A stretch of DNA of 64,000 nucleotides, from the NCBI GenBank assembly GCA_017856435.1, contig JAFMFB010000010.1, positions 1-64,000 of the forward strand, in the 5' to 3' direction. The translations under genes and the position numbers were made by a program. Shown here in pieces: positions 21,375 through 31,339 of this stretch. The notes beneath the pieces were generated by a model that did not search any database, was not told the DNA's origin, and saw nothing but the letters and a program-made list of their open reading frames with translations. Position 1 is the stretch's first letter, and the number at the start of each line of letters is the position of its first letter. This stretch comes from Burkholderiaceae bacterium (GTDB lineage: Bacteria; Pseudomonadota; Gammaproteobacteria; Burkholderiales; Burkholderiaceae_C).

Positions 21375-22343
21375 TTGAAAATTCTGCTGGTCAAGCTGTC
21401 ATCCCTGGGCGATGTGGTGCACACGATGCCCGTGGTGCAGGATATCCGTCAGGCCCTGCCGCAGGCACAAATCGATTGGGTGGTGGAACGAAATTTTGCG
21501 CCGCTGGTTCAACGCTGTGCGGGAGTACGTCGGGTCATTGCCTGCGATGAGAGGCGCTGGCGCAAGGCGCCGTTTTCTGCCCTAACCCGTCTTGAGTGGC
21601 GAAATTTCCGTGCCGCCTTGCACAGCGAATCCTATGACGCAGTCATTGATCTGCAGGGGCTGACCAAGTCGGCCTTGGTGGCCTGGCTGGCACGGCTTAC
21701 CGCTCAGGGCAAGCGCTTTGCCCTGGCCAACCGAACCGAAGGGTCGGCCTATGAGGTGCCTACCCGGTGGGTGGCCGATATGGCCATCCGGATTGACGTG
21801 CATGTGCATGCGGTGCAGCGGGGGCGCGAGCTGTGCGCCAAGGCCTTGGGCTACCCGATCTCGGCGATTGAAGACTATGGCTTGATGGGTCATCCGCTTG
21901 TTAAAGCGCAGGCGCGTCCTTGTGTGGCGCTGGTGCATGGCACTTCACGCTCAGACAAGCTGTGGCCCGTCGATCATTGGATTGAGTTGGCCAGGCGTCT
22001 GCATGAGGCAGGTTGTGAGTTGGCATTGCCTCACGGTTCTCCACTGGAAGAATCGCGCAGTCACGAACTGGCTGATGCCATGCCTAACGCAACCGTTTGG
22101 CCACGTCTGGATCTGGGTGAACTCACCGATGCCTTGGCGGGCTGTGTGGGTGTGATTGGCGTTGACAGCGGGCTGAGTCATATCGCTGTTGCCCTGAATC
22201 TGCCGCATGTTCAGATCTACAACTTTGATACGGCCTGGCGCACTGGCCCTCAAGGTCATGATTACCAGCGTAGCGTCTATGCTAATCCTTCACCCTCGGT
22301 GGATCAGGTCTGGCAGGCTTGGCAGTCGGTGAGCCGGTCATGA
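21375..22343 (+). CDS. waaC: Lipopolysaccharide heptosyltransferase I
   Basis: LKILLVKLSSLGDVVHTMPVVQDIRQALPQAQIDWVVE; GVIGVDSGLSHIAVALN. Start uncertain (ORF track 21336). Confidence 0.9.
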   Translation: MKILLVKLSSLGDVVHTMPVVQDIRQALPQAQIDWVVERNFAPLVQRCAGVRRVIACDERRWRKAPFSALTRLEWRNFRAALHSESYDAVIDLQGLTKSALVAWLARLTAQGKRFALANRTEGSAYEVPTRWVADMAIRIDVHVHAVQRGRELCAKALGYPISAIEDYGLMGHPLVKAQARPCVALVHGTSRSDKLWPVDHWIELARRLHEAGCELALPHGSPLEESRSHELADAMPNATVWPRLDLGELTDALAGCVGVIGVDSGLSHIAVALNLPHVQIYNFDTAWRTGPQGHDYQRSVYANPSPSVDQVWQAWQSVSRS

Positions 22344-23617
22344 TATTGCGTCTATACGGTTTGCTCATGAGATGCCTGCAGCCGGTGTTGCGGCGAAAAC
22401 TGGCCCGCCGTGCTGTGCTTGAACCCGGTTATTCGCATGCAATCCAAGAGCGCTTTGGGCGCTACAGCCAGCCCCCCTGGCCGGATGACGGAAAAACCAT
22501 CTGGGTGCATGCGGTTTCATTGGGAGAGACACGTGCAGCGGCCGTCTTGCTTGAGCGCTTGCGTAAGCATTTGCCTGGCATGCGCTTGTTGCTGACCAGC
22601 GGTACGGCCACTGGGCGAACTGAAGGCGAGCGACTGTTGACAGAAGAAGATGTGCAGGTCTGGCAACCCTGGGATACACCCGAGGCGGTGCGCGCTTTTC
22701 TGGATCATTTTCATCCCAGGCTAGGCATCCTCATGGAAACCGAGGTCTGGCCCAACATGACTGCGCAGTGTGCGTCTGCCGATGTGCCCCTGGTGCTGGC
22801 CAATGCCCGCATGAGCGAAAAGTCCTTGCGCAAGTCGCTGTCTTTTGGCTGGCTGGTGCGTCCGGCTTACCAGAGGCTCAAGGCCGTCTGGGCCCAGACC
22901 GAGGACGATGCGGCGCGGCTACGCCAACTGGGGGCGCCGGTGAAGGCTGTGTTGGGTAATCTGAAATTCGACGCCACGCCAGATTCGGCGCTGCTGGCCA
23001 GAGGCCGGATCTGGCGGGCAGCGAGCGCCAAACCGGTGCTGATGCTGGCCAGCTCGCGCGAAGGCGAAGAGCAGGACTTGCTGCATTGGTTGACAGAGCA
23101 ACCCCAGGCAATGCAGGCAGTTCAGTGCCTGATTGTGCCGCGCCATCCGCAGCGTTTTGCAGAGGTGGCCTCGCTCGCCCTTTCACACGGCTTTAGCGTT
23201 TCGGCGCGCAGTAGTTGGCAGGAACGCCCCTCCGCGGCTGATATCTGGCTGGGGGATTCGCTGGGTGAAATGGCCAGCTACTATGGGCTGAGCGATGCGG
23301 CCCTGCTGGGCGGCAGTTTTGCCTCACTGGGCGGTCAGAACCTGATAGAGGCGGCAGCCTGTGCTTGTCCGGTGTTGATGGGGCCGCATACCTTCAATTT
23401 CAGTGAAGTGGCCGAACTTGCCTTGCGCGCAGGGGCGGCCATGCGCTGTAATTCACTGGCTGAGGCCGCGCAGACGGGGGTTGTCCTGCTGGCGGATACT
23501 GCCCGTTGTCGCGATATGGCTAACGCGGCGAGTCGCTTTGCAAAGGCCCACCAGGGGGCGGCCCATCATACGGCCGCCCAGATTAGAAGCTTGCTTACTT
23601 GGCCAGCAAGGCGTTGA
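22340..23617 (+). CDS. waaA: 3-deoxy-D-manno-octulosonic acid transferase
   Basis: IWVHAVSLGETRAA, LLTSGTATGRTEGERL, LMETEVWPNM, GGSFASLGGQNLIEAAA. Confidence 0.93.
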   Translation: MILRLYGLLMRCLQPVLRRKLARRAVLEPGYSHAIQERFGRYSQPPWPDDGKTIWVHAVSLGETRAAAVLLERLRKHLPGMRLLLTSGTATGRTEGERLLTEEDVQVWQPWDTPEAVRAFLDHFHPRLGILMETEVWPNMTAQCASADVPLVLANARMSEKSLRKSLSFGWLVRPAYQRLKAVWAQTEDDAARLRQLGAPVKAVLGNLKFDATPDSALLARGRIWRAASAKPVLMLASSREGEEQDLLHWLTEQPQAMQAVQCLIVPRHPQRFAEVASLALSHGFSVSARSSWQERPSAADIWLGDSLGEMASYYGLSDAALLGGSFASLGGQNLIEAAACACPVLMGPHTFNFSEVAELALRAGAAMRCNSLAEAAQTGVVLLADTARCRDMANAASRFAKAHQGAAHHTAAQIRSLLTWPARR

Positions 23618-24929
23618 CCGCCTGAAGATCATCCGGCTTGAGCGAGCCATTGGCCTGGCGCAACTTCAGGCCGCCCACCAGCACGTCGTAGCGGGCCTTG
23701 GCCAGATCACGCTTGGTCTGGAAAAGCTGGCTCTGTGAATTCAGCACATCGATGTTGATCCGCACGCCCACCTGATAGCCCAGCTTGTTGGCATCCAGTG
23801 CACTCTGGCTTGACGCCTCGGCCGCCTGCAAAGCCTTGACCTGACCCAGGCCTGAAATCACACCAAAGTAAGCCGCGCGGGTGGCCTGTGCCACAGTGCG
23901 TTGGCTGTTGTCCAGATCAGCGCGGGCTTTGTCCTCCAGCAAGAGGGTTTCCTTAATCCGGTTCTGGGTGGCAAAGCCCGCAAACAGGGGCAGATTGAAG
24001 GAAAGACCGACCGTGGTTCGGGTCAATGTCGAGTCAATAGAGGCAATATCGGAGCCTGCCAGGTTGCGGTTGGTGAACAGGCTGGCGGTCAGGTCCAGGG
24101 TGGGCTTGTGGCCAGCCTGCGCCTTGGCGGTTTCGAGCTTTGCCACATCCAAGGCAATTCGGTTTTGCCGAACGCTGGGGTGATCCTGCTCGGCCTGCTT
24201 TACCCAGGTATTGAGATCCTGCGGCATGGGCTGGGGCAAATTGGCAGTCTGCAAGGGTTTGGGCGTGGTCGAGGTCTTGCCGACCAACTGGTCGAGCGCC
24301 AGTTTTTTCACGCGCAGATCATTTTCGGCAGCAATTTCCTGCGCCAGTACCAGGTCGTAACGGGCCTGCGCTTCACGGGTGTCGGTGATGGTGGCTGTGC
24401 CAACTTCAAAATTGCGCTTGGCTGAGGCGAGCTGTTCGGACACGGCTGTCTTCTGCGCCTGGACAAAGGCCAGGTTGTCCTGGGCCGCCAAGACATCGAA
24501 ATAGGCCTGGCTGACCCGAACGATCAGATCCTGCTCGGACGCCTGCAACTGCGCCTGCGACTGCTCAAGCTGGCGCTGGCCCTGATCAAAGGTGGCCTGG
24601 TTGGCTGGGCGGTAGAGAGGCTGGCTGGCGCTGACAGTGGCGTTTTGTGTGCCGTAACTGATGTCCTGTGGAGCACCAGAACTCAGGTTACGCTGCGACT
24701 GGCTGGCATTGGCAGAGAGATTTACCGTGGGCAGTAATCCGGCCCTGGCCTGCTCAGCCTTGTATTTGTTGGCATCGTACTGGGCCTGTGCTGACTGGTA
24801 GGCTGCATCGTAACTGCGTGCTGATTCATAGAGCTCGGCAAGGCTTTGTGCCTGTGCGGGCACGCCAAGGCCGGCTGTCACAAGCAAGGCCGGGGACAAG
24901 AGAAAAAGCTTGTTCATGGTGATTTTCAT
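23595..24929 (-). CDS. tolC: TolC-family outer-membrane channel protein
   Basis: SLAELYESARSYDAAYQSAQAQYDANKYKAEQARAGLLPTVNLSANASQS, repeated TolC domain; same strand as RND operon. Confidence 0.88.
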   Translation of the reverse strand: MKITMNKLFLLSPALLVTAGLGVPAQAQSLAELYESARSYDAAYQSAQAQYDANKYKAEQARAGLLPTVNLSANASQSQRNLSSGAPQDISYGTQNATVSASQPLYRPANQATFDQGQRQLEQSQAQLQASEQDLIVRVSQAYFDVLAAQDNLAFVQAQKTAVSEQLASAKRNFEVGTATITDTREAQARYDLVLAQEIAAENDLRVKKLALDQLVGKTSTTPKPLQTANLPQPMPQDLNTWVKQAEQDHPSVRQNRIALDVAKLETAKAQAGHKPTLDLTASLFTNRNLAGSDIASIDSTLTRTTVGLSFNLPLFAGFATQNRIKETLLLEDKARADLDNSQRTVAQATRAAYFGVISGLGQVKALQAAEASSQSALDANKLGYQVGVRINIDVLNSQSQLFQTKRDLAKARYDVLVGGLKLRQANGSLKPDDLQAVNALLAK

Positions 24930-24930
24930 C

Positions 24931-25272
24931 TTAGTAACGCGGGACATTGGGGTCAAGCTGGCTGGACCAGGCATTGATACCTCCGGTGATATTGGCGACA
25001 TGCTTGAAGCCCTGGTATTCAAGAAAGGCGGCGACCCGCATGCTGCGGCCGCCATGATGACACAGACAGGCTACCGGGCGCTCGGGGTCGAGTTCATTGA
25101 GTCGGGGCGGTATCACGCCCATGGGAATATGAACCAGTTCGAAGCCATTGACATTGACGCTGGCACGTTGAAGTTCACTGGGTTCGCGAACATCCAGTAC
25201 GATGGGTTGACCCAGCGGCCGCATTTTTTCGAGCCAGCTCTGTAAGTCACCCGGGTGAATGTTTTCGATCAT
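24931..25272 (-). CDS. Rhodanese-domain protein
   Basis: LDVREPSELQRA..., CLCHHGGRSMRVAAFLEYQGFKHVANITGGINAWS. Confidence 0.9.
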   Translation of the reverse strand: MIENIHPGDLQSWLEKMRPLGQPIVLDVREPSELQRASVNVNGFELVHIPMGVIPPRLNELDPERPVACLCHHGGRSMRVAAFLEYQGFKHVANITGGINAWSSQLDPNVPRY

Positions 25273-25292
25273 GCGCGTGCCTGTCGATTGGT

Positions 25293-25970
25293 TTAAAAGT
25301 TGAAATGGGAATGTTCAGGAAAGTTGAGCAGGCGAGGTGCCAACGTATCCCAGTTTTGGTTATGGCTAAACCCATCGGTCTGACCCCGGGTCCAGGTAGT
25401 GGCGCACATGACGGGCTCATCGCCCACGATGGCCACCAGACGACCGCCGGGCTTGAGGCTTTGCAGCAACCACTGGGGTACTTCGGCGACCGAGCCGCTG
25501 AGCATGATGACATCAAAAGGGGCTTCTACCGGTGCGCCTGAGGCGCCATCGGCCTGTCGAACCTCCACATTTTGAACGCCGGCTGTTTGCAGGTTGGTTC
25601 TGGCCATCGCCACCAGTTCCGGTTCAATTTCCAGGGTGATCACCCGTTGGGCGCGGTGGGCCAGCAGGGCCGCCATATAGCCCGAGCCGGTGCCAATTTC
25701 CAGCACTCTTTCATGCGCCTGTACCGCAGCATCCTGCAACAGGCGCGCTTCCACTTTCGGGGCCAGCATGCACTGTCCCAGGCGCATGGCAAGCTCGGAG
25801 GATCCTCTGAGTGGGATTTCGATGTCGGCGAAGGCCAGACCCTTGTGGACAGCCGGAACAAAGTTCTCGCGGCGAACCACTGACAAGAGTTCCAGCAGAT
25901 CGTTGTCCAGCACATCCCAAGGGCGGATCTGCTGCTGGATCATGTTGAAACGGGCTTTTTCCAAGTTCAC
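25293..25970 (-). CDS. Protein-L-isoaspartate O-methyltransferase family
   Basis: MIQQQIRPWDVLDNDLLELL, VLEIGTGSGYMAALLAHRAQRVITLEIEPELV. Confidence 0.88.
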   Translation of the reverse strand: MNLEKARFNMIQQQIRPWDVLDNDLLELLSVVRRENFVPAVHKGLAFADIEIPLRGSSELAMRLGQCMLAPKVEARLLQDAAVQAHERVLEIGTGSGYMAALLAHRAQRVITLEIEPELVAMARTNLQTAGVQNVEVRQADGASGAPVEAPFDVIMLSGSVAEVPQWLLQSLKPGGRLVAIVGDEPVMCATTWTRGQTDGFSHNQNWDTLAPRLLNFPEHSHFNF

Positions 25971-26024
25971 TTAATATACTCCAAGGGGTATTCTAATGGA
26001 TTGCAGAATTTCTTGCCTAAACGC

Positions 26025-29000
26025 CTATTGTCGCCCGATCAGGCGCTTGCGCAGCCACTGTGACAAATCATCGAGATAGCAGTAAACCACTGGCACGACC
26101 ACCAGGGTGAGCAGTGATGAGGTGATCACGCCGCCGATCACCGCCTGTCCCATGGGGGCACGCTGCTCCGAGCCTTCAGACAAGGCAAAAGCCAGAGGCA
26201 CCATGCCAAATATCATGGCCAGGGTGGTCATCATGATCGGGCGCAGGCGGACCCGGGCGGCCATCAGCAACGCCGCGCTGCGGTCAAGCCCCGGGATGGG
26301 TTGGCCATCGGGCCCGGCCCGCTCAGCACGCGAGCGGATTGCAAAGTCCACCAGCAAAATCGCATTTTTGGTCACCAGACCCATCAACATCACCACCCCA
26401 ATGATGGAAAACAAGGACAAGGCCGAGCCAAACATCATGAGCGTCAGGACCACACCAATCAGGGTCAGGGGTAAGGAGGTCATCAGTGCCAGTGGTTGCA
26501 GAAAGCTCTTGAACTGGCTGGCCAGGATCATGTAGATGAAGATAACGGCCAGCGCCAAGGCCGACAGGGCATAGCCGAAAGATTCAGTCATGTTCTTGGT
26601 GGATCCGCCAAACTGGTAACGGTAGCCTGGCGGGAATTGAATGCTGTCAAGCGCACGCCGGATGTCACCAGAGACCTCACCCATCGAGCGACCAAAAGTG
26701 TTGGCGTTGATGGCAACCTCACGTGAGAGATCGCGCCGGTTGATCTGGTTGGGGCCGGTCGATTCAAGTACCTGCGCCACCTGGTTGAGGCGGATGATTC
26801 GATTGGAGCCGTCAGGTAGGGGGCTTGCCATGACCGGCAGACGCGCGAGGTCCTGTGGCATGTTGCGCGCCTCAGGTGATAACCGTACCTTGACGTCATA
26901 GGTCTGGTCATTGGGTGCGCGCCAGTTGCCGACATTGGTCCCATCCACCAGGGCCCGCAGAGTGCTGCCAATTTGCGCAACATTGAGTCCCAGGTCAGAA
27001 GCAAGGTCGCGGTTCACCCTGATATCGATGGTCGGCTTGTCAGGCTTGATGCTGGAGTCTAGGTCCACCAGGCCGGGGATGTTGCCAATCTTCTCCATGA
27101 CCAGTTGGGTCAGGCGCTCCAGCTCCTTGAGGTCCGAACCTTGAAGTGAAAACTCAATCTGCTTGTTGCCGCCGACCGGATCGAGCAATCCGACATGGGT
27201 GACCGTGATGCCAGGCACCTGTTGGAGGCGGCTTCTGAGCGCAGCTGACATCTGATCGACATTGCGTTTGCGGTCCTTGCGGTCAACCAGGCGGACATAC
27301 ACACTAGCGTAAATCTTGCCCTGCGCGCTGCCGGTATTGATGGTTGAGACTGTGTACTTCACCTCAGGTAATTCATGCAGGATGGCCTCCACCTGGCGGG
27401 CTTTGGCCTCGGTGGCTTCGATCGAGGAGCCGATCGGAGTATTGAAATTGATGGTGGTCTCCGAATAGTCGGCCTTCGGAACAAACTCGGTTCCCAAAAG
27501 CGGCACCATTAGCAAGCTGCCCACAAAGATCAGCGCGGCCATGGCCAGGGTGGTCAGCTTGTGCCTCAAGGACCAGTCCAAAATGTCGTGGTAAAGGTCG
27601 CCCAGCCGGTCGGTGGCGAGTTCGAACCAGCCGGTCACCCGACCAATGGTCTTGTCGTACAGGCTCAGTATGGCTTTCTTTTGACCAGGCGCATGAATGC
27701 TTGGGTCATGCCAGATCGAGGACAGCATGGGGTCGAGCGTGAAGCTGACGAACATGGAGATGGTGACGGCGACCACAATGGTGATGCCAAATTCATGGAA
27801 AAACTTGCCGATGATGCCGCCCATGAAACCAATTGGCAGAAATACCGCCACGATGGAGAACGTGGTGGCCAGCACCGCCAGACCGATTTCCTGTGTCCCA
27901 TCCAATGCAGCCGCAAATGCCGGCTTGCCCATCTGTACATGCCGAACGATGTTTTCTCTGACCACAATGGCATCGTCAATCAGCAGGCCCACGCAAAGCG
28001 ACAGGGCCATCAGCGTCACCATATTGATGGTGAAACCGAACATGTACATGAAGAGGAAGGTTCCGATCAAGGCGATTGGCAGGGTCAGGCCAGTGATGAC
28101 GGTTGAACGCCAGGAATTGAGAAACAGAAAAACGATCAGGATCGTCAGCGCCGCTCCCTCAAGCAAGGTGCCGCGTACATTGTTGACGGCTACCCGGATC
28201 GGACGCGAGAGGTCGGTGACGGGTTCCAGCCGGATGCCCGGGGGCAAGGTGGGCCGCAATTCCCCAATCGTTTTGTTCAGGCCGTCAATGATGCCAATCG
28301 TGTTCTCGTCCTGCGCCTTTTGCACAGTGAGCAGCAGGGTTCGCTTGCCGTTGTAGAGCGCCAGGCTGTCCAATTCCTGCGAGCCATCGCGGACTTCGGC
28401 CAGTTGGCTGACCCGGATTGGCTGACCGCCTCGGCGGGTGACAATGATCCGGTTGAAATCCTCTGGCCGTTGCATGCGTGCATCGATCTGCACAATGCGC
28501 TCCTGGGTTAGAGAGCGGATCGCGCCGACTGGTAAGTTCTGATTTTCTGCTCGCACGGCAGCAGCCACCTGCTCGGCGGTCACGCCAAAGGCCTCCAGGG
28601 CCTGCGGCTTGAGGTAGATGTTGATCTCGCGCTTGGTACCCCCAACCAGGTTGACCTGTCCCACACCCCGCACATTTTCCAGGCGCTTTTTGAGTACCTC
28701 ATCGGCCCAGTTGGTGAGTTCGATCGGGCTCAAGGCACTGGCTGCAGGCTGGGTGCCCTGGGCCGGTGTAGCGCTATTCAAGCCGGCCAAACCCGCGGGT
28801 GCCCCCGCGCGGGGTCGCTCGTCGGGTAATACGGCCAGAGACCAGATGGCACGGTTGGCCGGGTCAAAGCGCAAGACGCGGGGTTCCTTGACCTCATCGC
28901 GAAAGGTGGGCCGTATGATGCCGATTTTCTCCCGCACGTCGTCAGCCGCCTTGCGGCCATTCACGTAGAGCTGAAATTCAACAATGACCACCGACACGCC

Positions 29001-29258
29001 TTCGTAACTGCGCGAGGTGAGGGCGTTGATGCCGGCAATCGAATTGACACCTTCCTCCACCTTTTTGGTGACCTCGCTTTCAACAATTTCAGGCGAGGCA
29101 CCGGGGTATTCGGTGGTGATCACCACCACTGGCATATCAATATTCGGAAACTGGTCTGTCGCAAGCCGTTGGTAGGAAAAAAGCCCCAGCACCAGAAAAG
29201 CCAGCATGACCATGGTGGCAAATACCGGGTTGTTGAGGCTGACACGGGTGAACCACAT
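26025..29258 (-). CDS. RND efflux transporter permease (AcrB/HAE family)
   Basis: 1077 aa; ITTEYPGASPEIVESEVTKKVEEGVNSIAGI, GLLIDDAIVVRENIVRH, MGLVTKNAILLVDFA. Confidence 0.93.
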   Translation of the reverse strand: MWFTRVSLNNPVFATMVMLAFLVLGLFSYQRLATDQFPNIDMPVVVITTEYPGASPEIVESEVTKKVEEGVNSIAGINALTSRSYEGVSVVIVEFQLYVNGRKAADDVREKIGIIRPTFRDEVKEPRVLRFDPANRAIWSLAVLPDERPRAGAPAGLAGLNSATPAQGTQPAASALSPIELTNWADEVLKKRLENVRGVGQVNLVGGTKREINIYLKPQALEAFGVTAEQVAAAVRAENQNLPVGAIRSLTQERIVQIDARMQRPEDFNRIIVTRRGGQPIRVSQLAEVRDGSQELDSLALYNGKRTLLLTVQKAQDENTIGIIDGLNKTIGELRPTLPPGIRLEPVTDLSRPIRVAVNNVRGTLLEGAALTILIVFLFLNSWRSTVITGLTLPIALIGTFLFMYMFGFTINMVTLMALSLCVGLLIDDAIVVRENIVRHVQMGKPAFAAALDGTQEIGLAVLATTFSIVAVFLPIGFMGGIIGKFFHEFGITIVVAVTISMFVSFTLDPMLSSIWHDPSIHAPGQKKAILSLYDKTIGRVTGWFELATDRLGDLYHDILDWSLRHKLTTLAMAALIFVGSLLMVPLLGTEFVPKADYSETTINFNTPIGSSIEATEAKARQVEAILHELPEVKYTVSTINTGSAQGKIYASVYVRLVDRKDRKRNVDQMSAALRSRLQQVPGITVTHVGLLDPVGGNKQIEFSLQGSDLKELERLTQLVMEKIGNIPGLVDLDSSIKPDKPTIDIRVNRDLASDLGLNVAQIGSTLRALVDGTNVGNWRAPNDQTYDVKVRLSPEARNMPQDLARLPVMASPLPDGSNRIIRLNQVAQVLESTGPNQINRRDLSREVAINANTFGRSMGEVSGDIRRALDSIQFPPGYRYQFGGSTKNMTESFGYALSALALAVIFIYMILASQFKSFLQPLALMTSLPLTLIGVVLTLMMFGSALSLFSIIGVVMLMGLVTKNAILLVDFAIRSRAERAGPDGQPIPGLDRSAALLMAARVRLRPIMMTTLAMIFGMVPLAFALSEGSEQRAPMGQAVIGGVITSSLLTLVVVPVVYCYLDDLSQWLRKRLIGRQ

Positions 29259-29260
29259 GG

Positions 29261-30445
29261 TCAGCGCGCTCCCTTACCAATGGCCGCGTCCGCTTCTTTA
29301 ACGGCAGACGTGGGCGCTGCACTCTCTGTGAACTTGACTGGGGTCCCCTCACGCAAAGCGCCGACATGGCCCAGCAAAATGCGTGATCCCGGGCTCAGAC
29401 CCTGCACCATCACCAGGGTCTCTCCACCCTCCGACCCGCGTACGCCCAGGGTCAGCTTGCGGTGCATGACTTTTCCTTGCTCAATCATCTGCACATACGG
29501 TTCTGGCCTGTCGGTACGCACCGCGCGCAGGGGCACGGCCAAGCCCCGGCTGCGGCTGATGGCAATTTCACCCTGAGCAAACATGCCTTGGCGCAGGGCA
29601 TCGCTGCTGGATTCAAGGCCCAGATAGACCAGTACGGCGCGGTTGCCAGCCTGTGCGCTCGGGCTGATGCGCAGCACCTTGGCGTCCAGCGCCTGGCCCA
29701 TGCCCTCGATCTGCAGTTTGGCCAGTTGCCCGGTCCGGATCGTGAGGGACTCTGCGCTGCTGACGCTGGCCTCGAGTTCCAATCGGCTCAGGTCCACTAT
29801 TTCGACAATCCGGGTATCCACCGCCACCCGCTCACCAGGTTGAACCAGGCGTTGGGCAACCATGCCGCCAATGGGTGCCATCAACTGTGTGTCAGACAGG
29901 GTCTTGCGGGCCTGATCAACCGAGGCCTGAGCGGCGGCAAGATTGGCTTGCGCCGACTGCAGATTGTTTTGCGATGTATTGAGCGCTGCCTTGGAGATAA
30001 AACCCTGCGCCACCAAAGCCTGGTTGTCATCGAGCTGGCGCTGGGCAATTTGCATCTGGGCGCGGGCAGCATTGGCCTGTTCAAGAGCCTGATTCAGGCG
30101 GGCCTGTGAGTCGGTCGGGTCCACCCGGGCTATCAGTTGGCCGGGCTTCACGCGGTCACCCTCGCGCACAGTCAAGCCTTGCAGCTCGCCGGCAACCCGG
30201 GCTTTGATAAAGACCGAATTCAATGCCCGAATTGAACCGGAAATCGGCTGTGTCTCGGTCAGCTCGACCTCCTTGAGATCAAATACATCGGAAGCAGCCA
30301 GTTCCATCAAGTTGGAACTTGTTTTTGGGCTTGCGTTGGCATCGGCCTGGTTTTGGGTCCGCCGCTTCTCAATGACGTGCAGGGCACCAAGCGCCAGGGC
30401 AGCGATGACGACGATGGCGATGAGCCATTTGAAGGAGCGATTCAT
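29261..30445 (-). CDS. RND efflux periplasmic adaptor (membrane fusion protein)
   Basis: GELQGLTVREGDRVKPGQLIARVDPTDSQARLNQALEQ, MAPIGGMVAQRLVQPGERV. Confidence 0.92.
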   Translation of the reverse strand: MNRSFKWLIAIVVIAALALGALHVIEKRRTQNQADANASPKTSSNLMELAASDVFDLKEVELTETQPISGSIRALNSVFIKARVAGELQGLTVREGDRVKPGQLIARVDPTDSQARLNQALEQANAARAQMQIAQRQLDDNQALVAQGFISKAALNTSQNNLQSAQANLAAAQASVDQARKTLSDTQLMAPIGGMVAQRLVQPGERVAVDTRIVEIVDLSRLELEASVSSAESLTIRTGQLAKLQIEGMGQALDAKVLRISPSAQAGNRAVLVYLGLESSSDALRQGMFAQGEIAISRSRGLAVPLRAVRTDRPEPYVQMIEQGKVMHRKLTLGVRGSEGGETLVMVQGLSPGSRILLGHVGALREGTPVKFTESAAPTSAVKEADAAIGKGAR

Positions 30446-31164
30446 GGGTTGAGGTCTTTCTGGTCTGATCCTGCAGAGGTTTCAGAAGTGTTGAGTGTTT
30501 GGTTTGGCTGGCACAGGCCATGCAGGATGATCTGGACCTGGGCCTGAAGATAGGTTTGCGGATCGAGGGTGACGCAATTTGCAGCTCGGGTGCCGAACGA
30601 GTGTTTCCAGGTGGTCAGAAAAATCATCGGGGCCAGCACCACGAAAATGCTGTGATCGATGTTGTCAATGAGGAATTCGCCACGGTCCACGCCGCGTTGC
30701 AGGATGCGGCGAATCAACTCCTGACCCGGCAGGATGACTTCCTGCTGGTAAAAGTCCGCCAGTTCGGGAAAATTGCTGGACTCGCTCATGACCAGTTTGG
30801 TCAGACCCGATGCGGGCGTGTTCCCGACGCGTTCCCACCACTGCAGCAAGGTATAGCGCAGCATTTCAGGAGTACTGCCAGCGTAGGCTTCGAACTCGGC
30901 GTTCCACTGCGGAAAGCGGCCGGCCAGATTTTCCCTGACGACCGCCTTGAACAACTCTTCCTTGCTCGGGTAATAAAGAAAGAGGGTGCCTTTTGAAACG
31001 CCTGCCAGGCGTGCCACTTCTTCGGCCCGGGTGGCGGCATAGCCTTTTTCGGTAAAGAGTGTGAGCGCGGCGGCCAGCAGTTCGCCCGGCCGAGCCTGTT
31101 TGCGCCGGCTGGTTCTGCCAGCCAGCGCTGCAGAAGTTGAAAGAGAGGAGGGTAATGCACTCAT
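30442..31164 (-). CDS. TetR/AcrR-family transcriptional regulator
   Basis: LLAAALTLFTEKGYAATRAEEVARLAGVSKGTLFLYYPSKEELFKAVV. Confidence 0.92.
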   Translation of the reverse strand: MSALPSSLSTSAALAGRTSRRKQARPGELLAAALTLFTEKGYAATRAEEVARLAGVSKGTLFLYYPSKEELFKAVVRENLAGRFPQWNAEFEAYAGSTPEMLRYTLLQWWERVGNTPASGLTKLVMSESSNFPELADFYQQEVILPGQELIRRILQRGVDRGEFLIDNIDHSIFVVLAPMIFLTTWKHSFGTRAANCVTLDPQTYLQAQVQIILHGLCQPNQTLNTSETSAGSDQKDLNP

Positions 31165-31169
31165 TTAAT

Positions 31170-31183
31170 GACCAGCGGGTCAG
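31170..31183. promoter_or_regulatory. Candidate TetR operator TGACC-agcg-GGTCA
   Basis: Inverted repeat 6 bp upstream of the TetR start; a reverse-strand TATACT (-10 candidate) lies at 31185-31190. Confidence 0.5.
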
Positions 31184-31293
31184 TAGTATAAGTTCGAATC
31201 GCGCGGCTACGACGCCCTGGGGATTAACGGCCAGGGTTCGGCTATTGGTTAAGCGCACTCAAATCAAGGGAAAACCCTAGAAACATTTGCCTA

Positions 31294-31315
31294 AATGTCC
31301 TATTGACAGGACATT
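31294..31315 (+). promoter_or_regulatory. Operator/promoter: AATGTCCT-N6-AGGACATT overlapping a TTGACA -35 box
   Basis: Perfect 8-bp arms; TTGACA at 31303-31308 spans the centre; TAGGAT -10 candidate at 31327-31332. Confidence 0.6.
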
Positions 31316-31339
31316 AAGACCGAATCTAGGATTCAAGCG

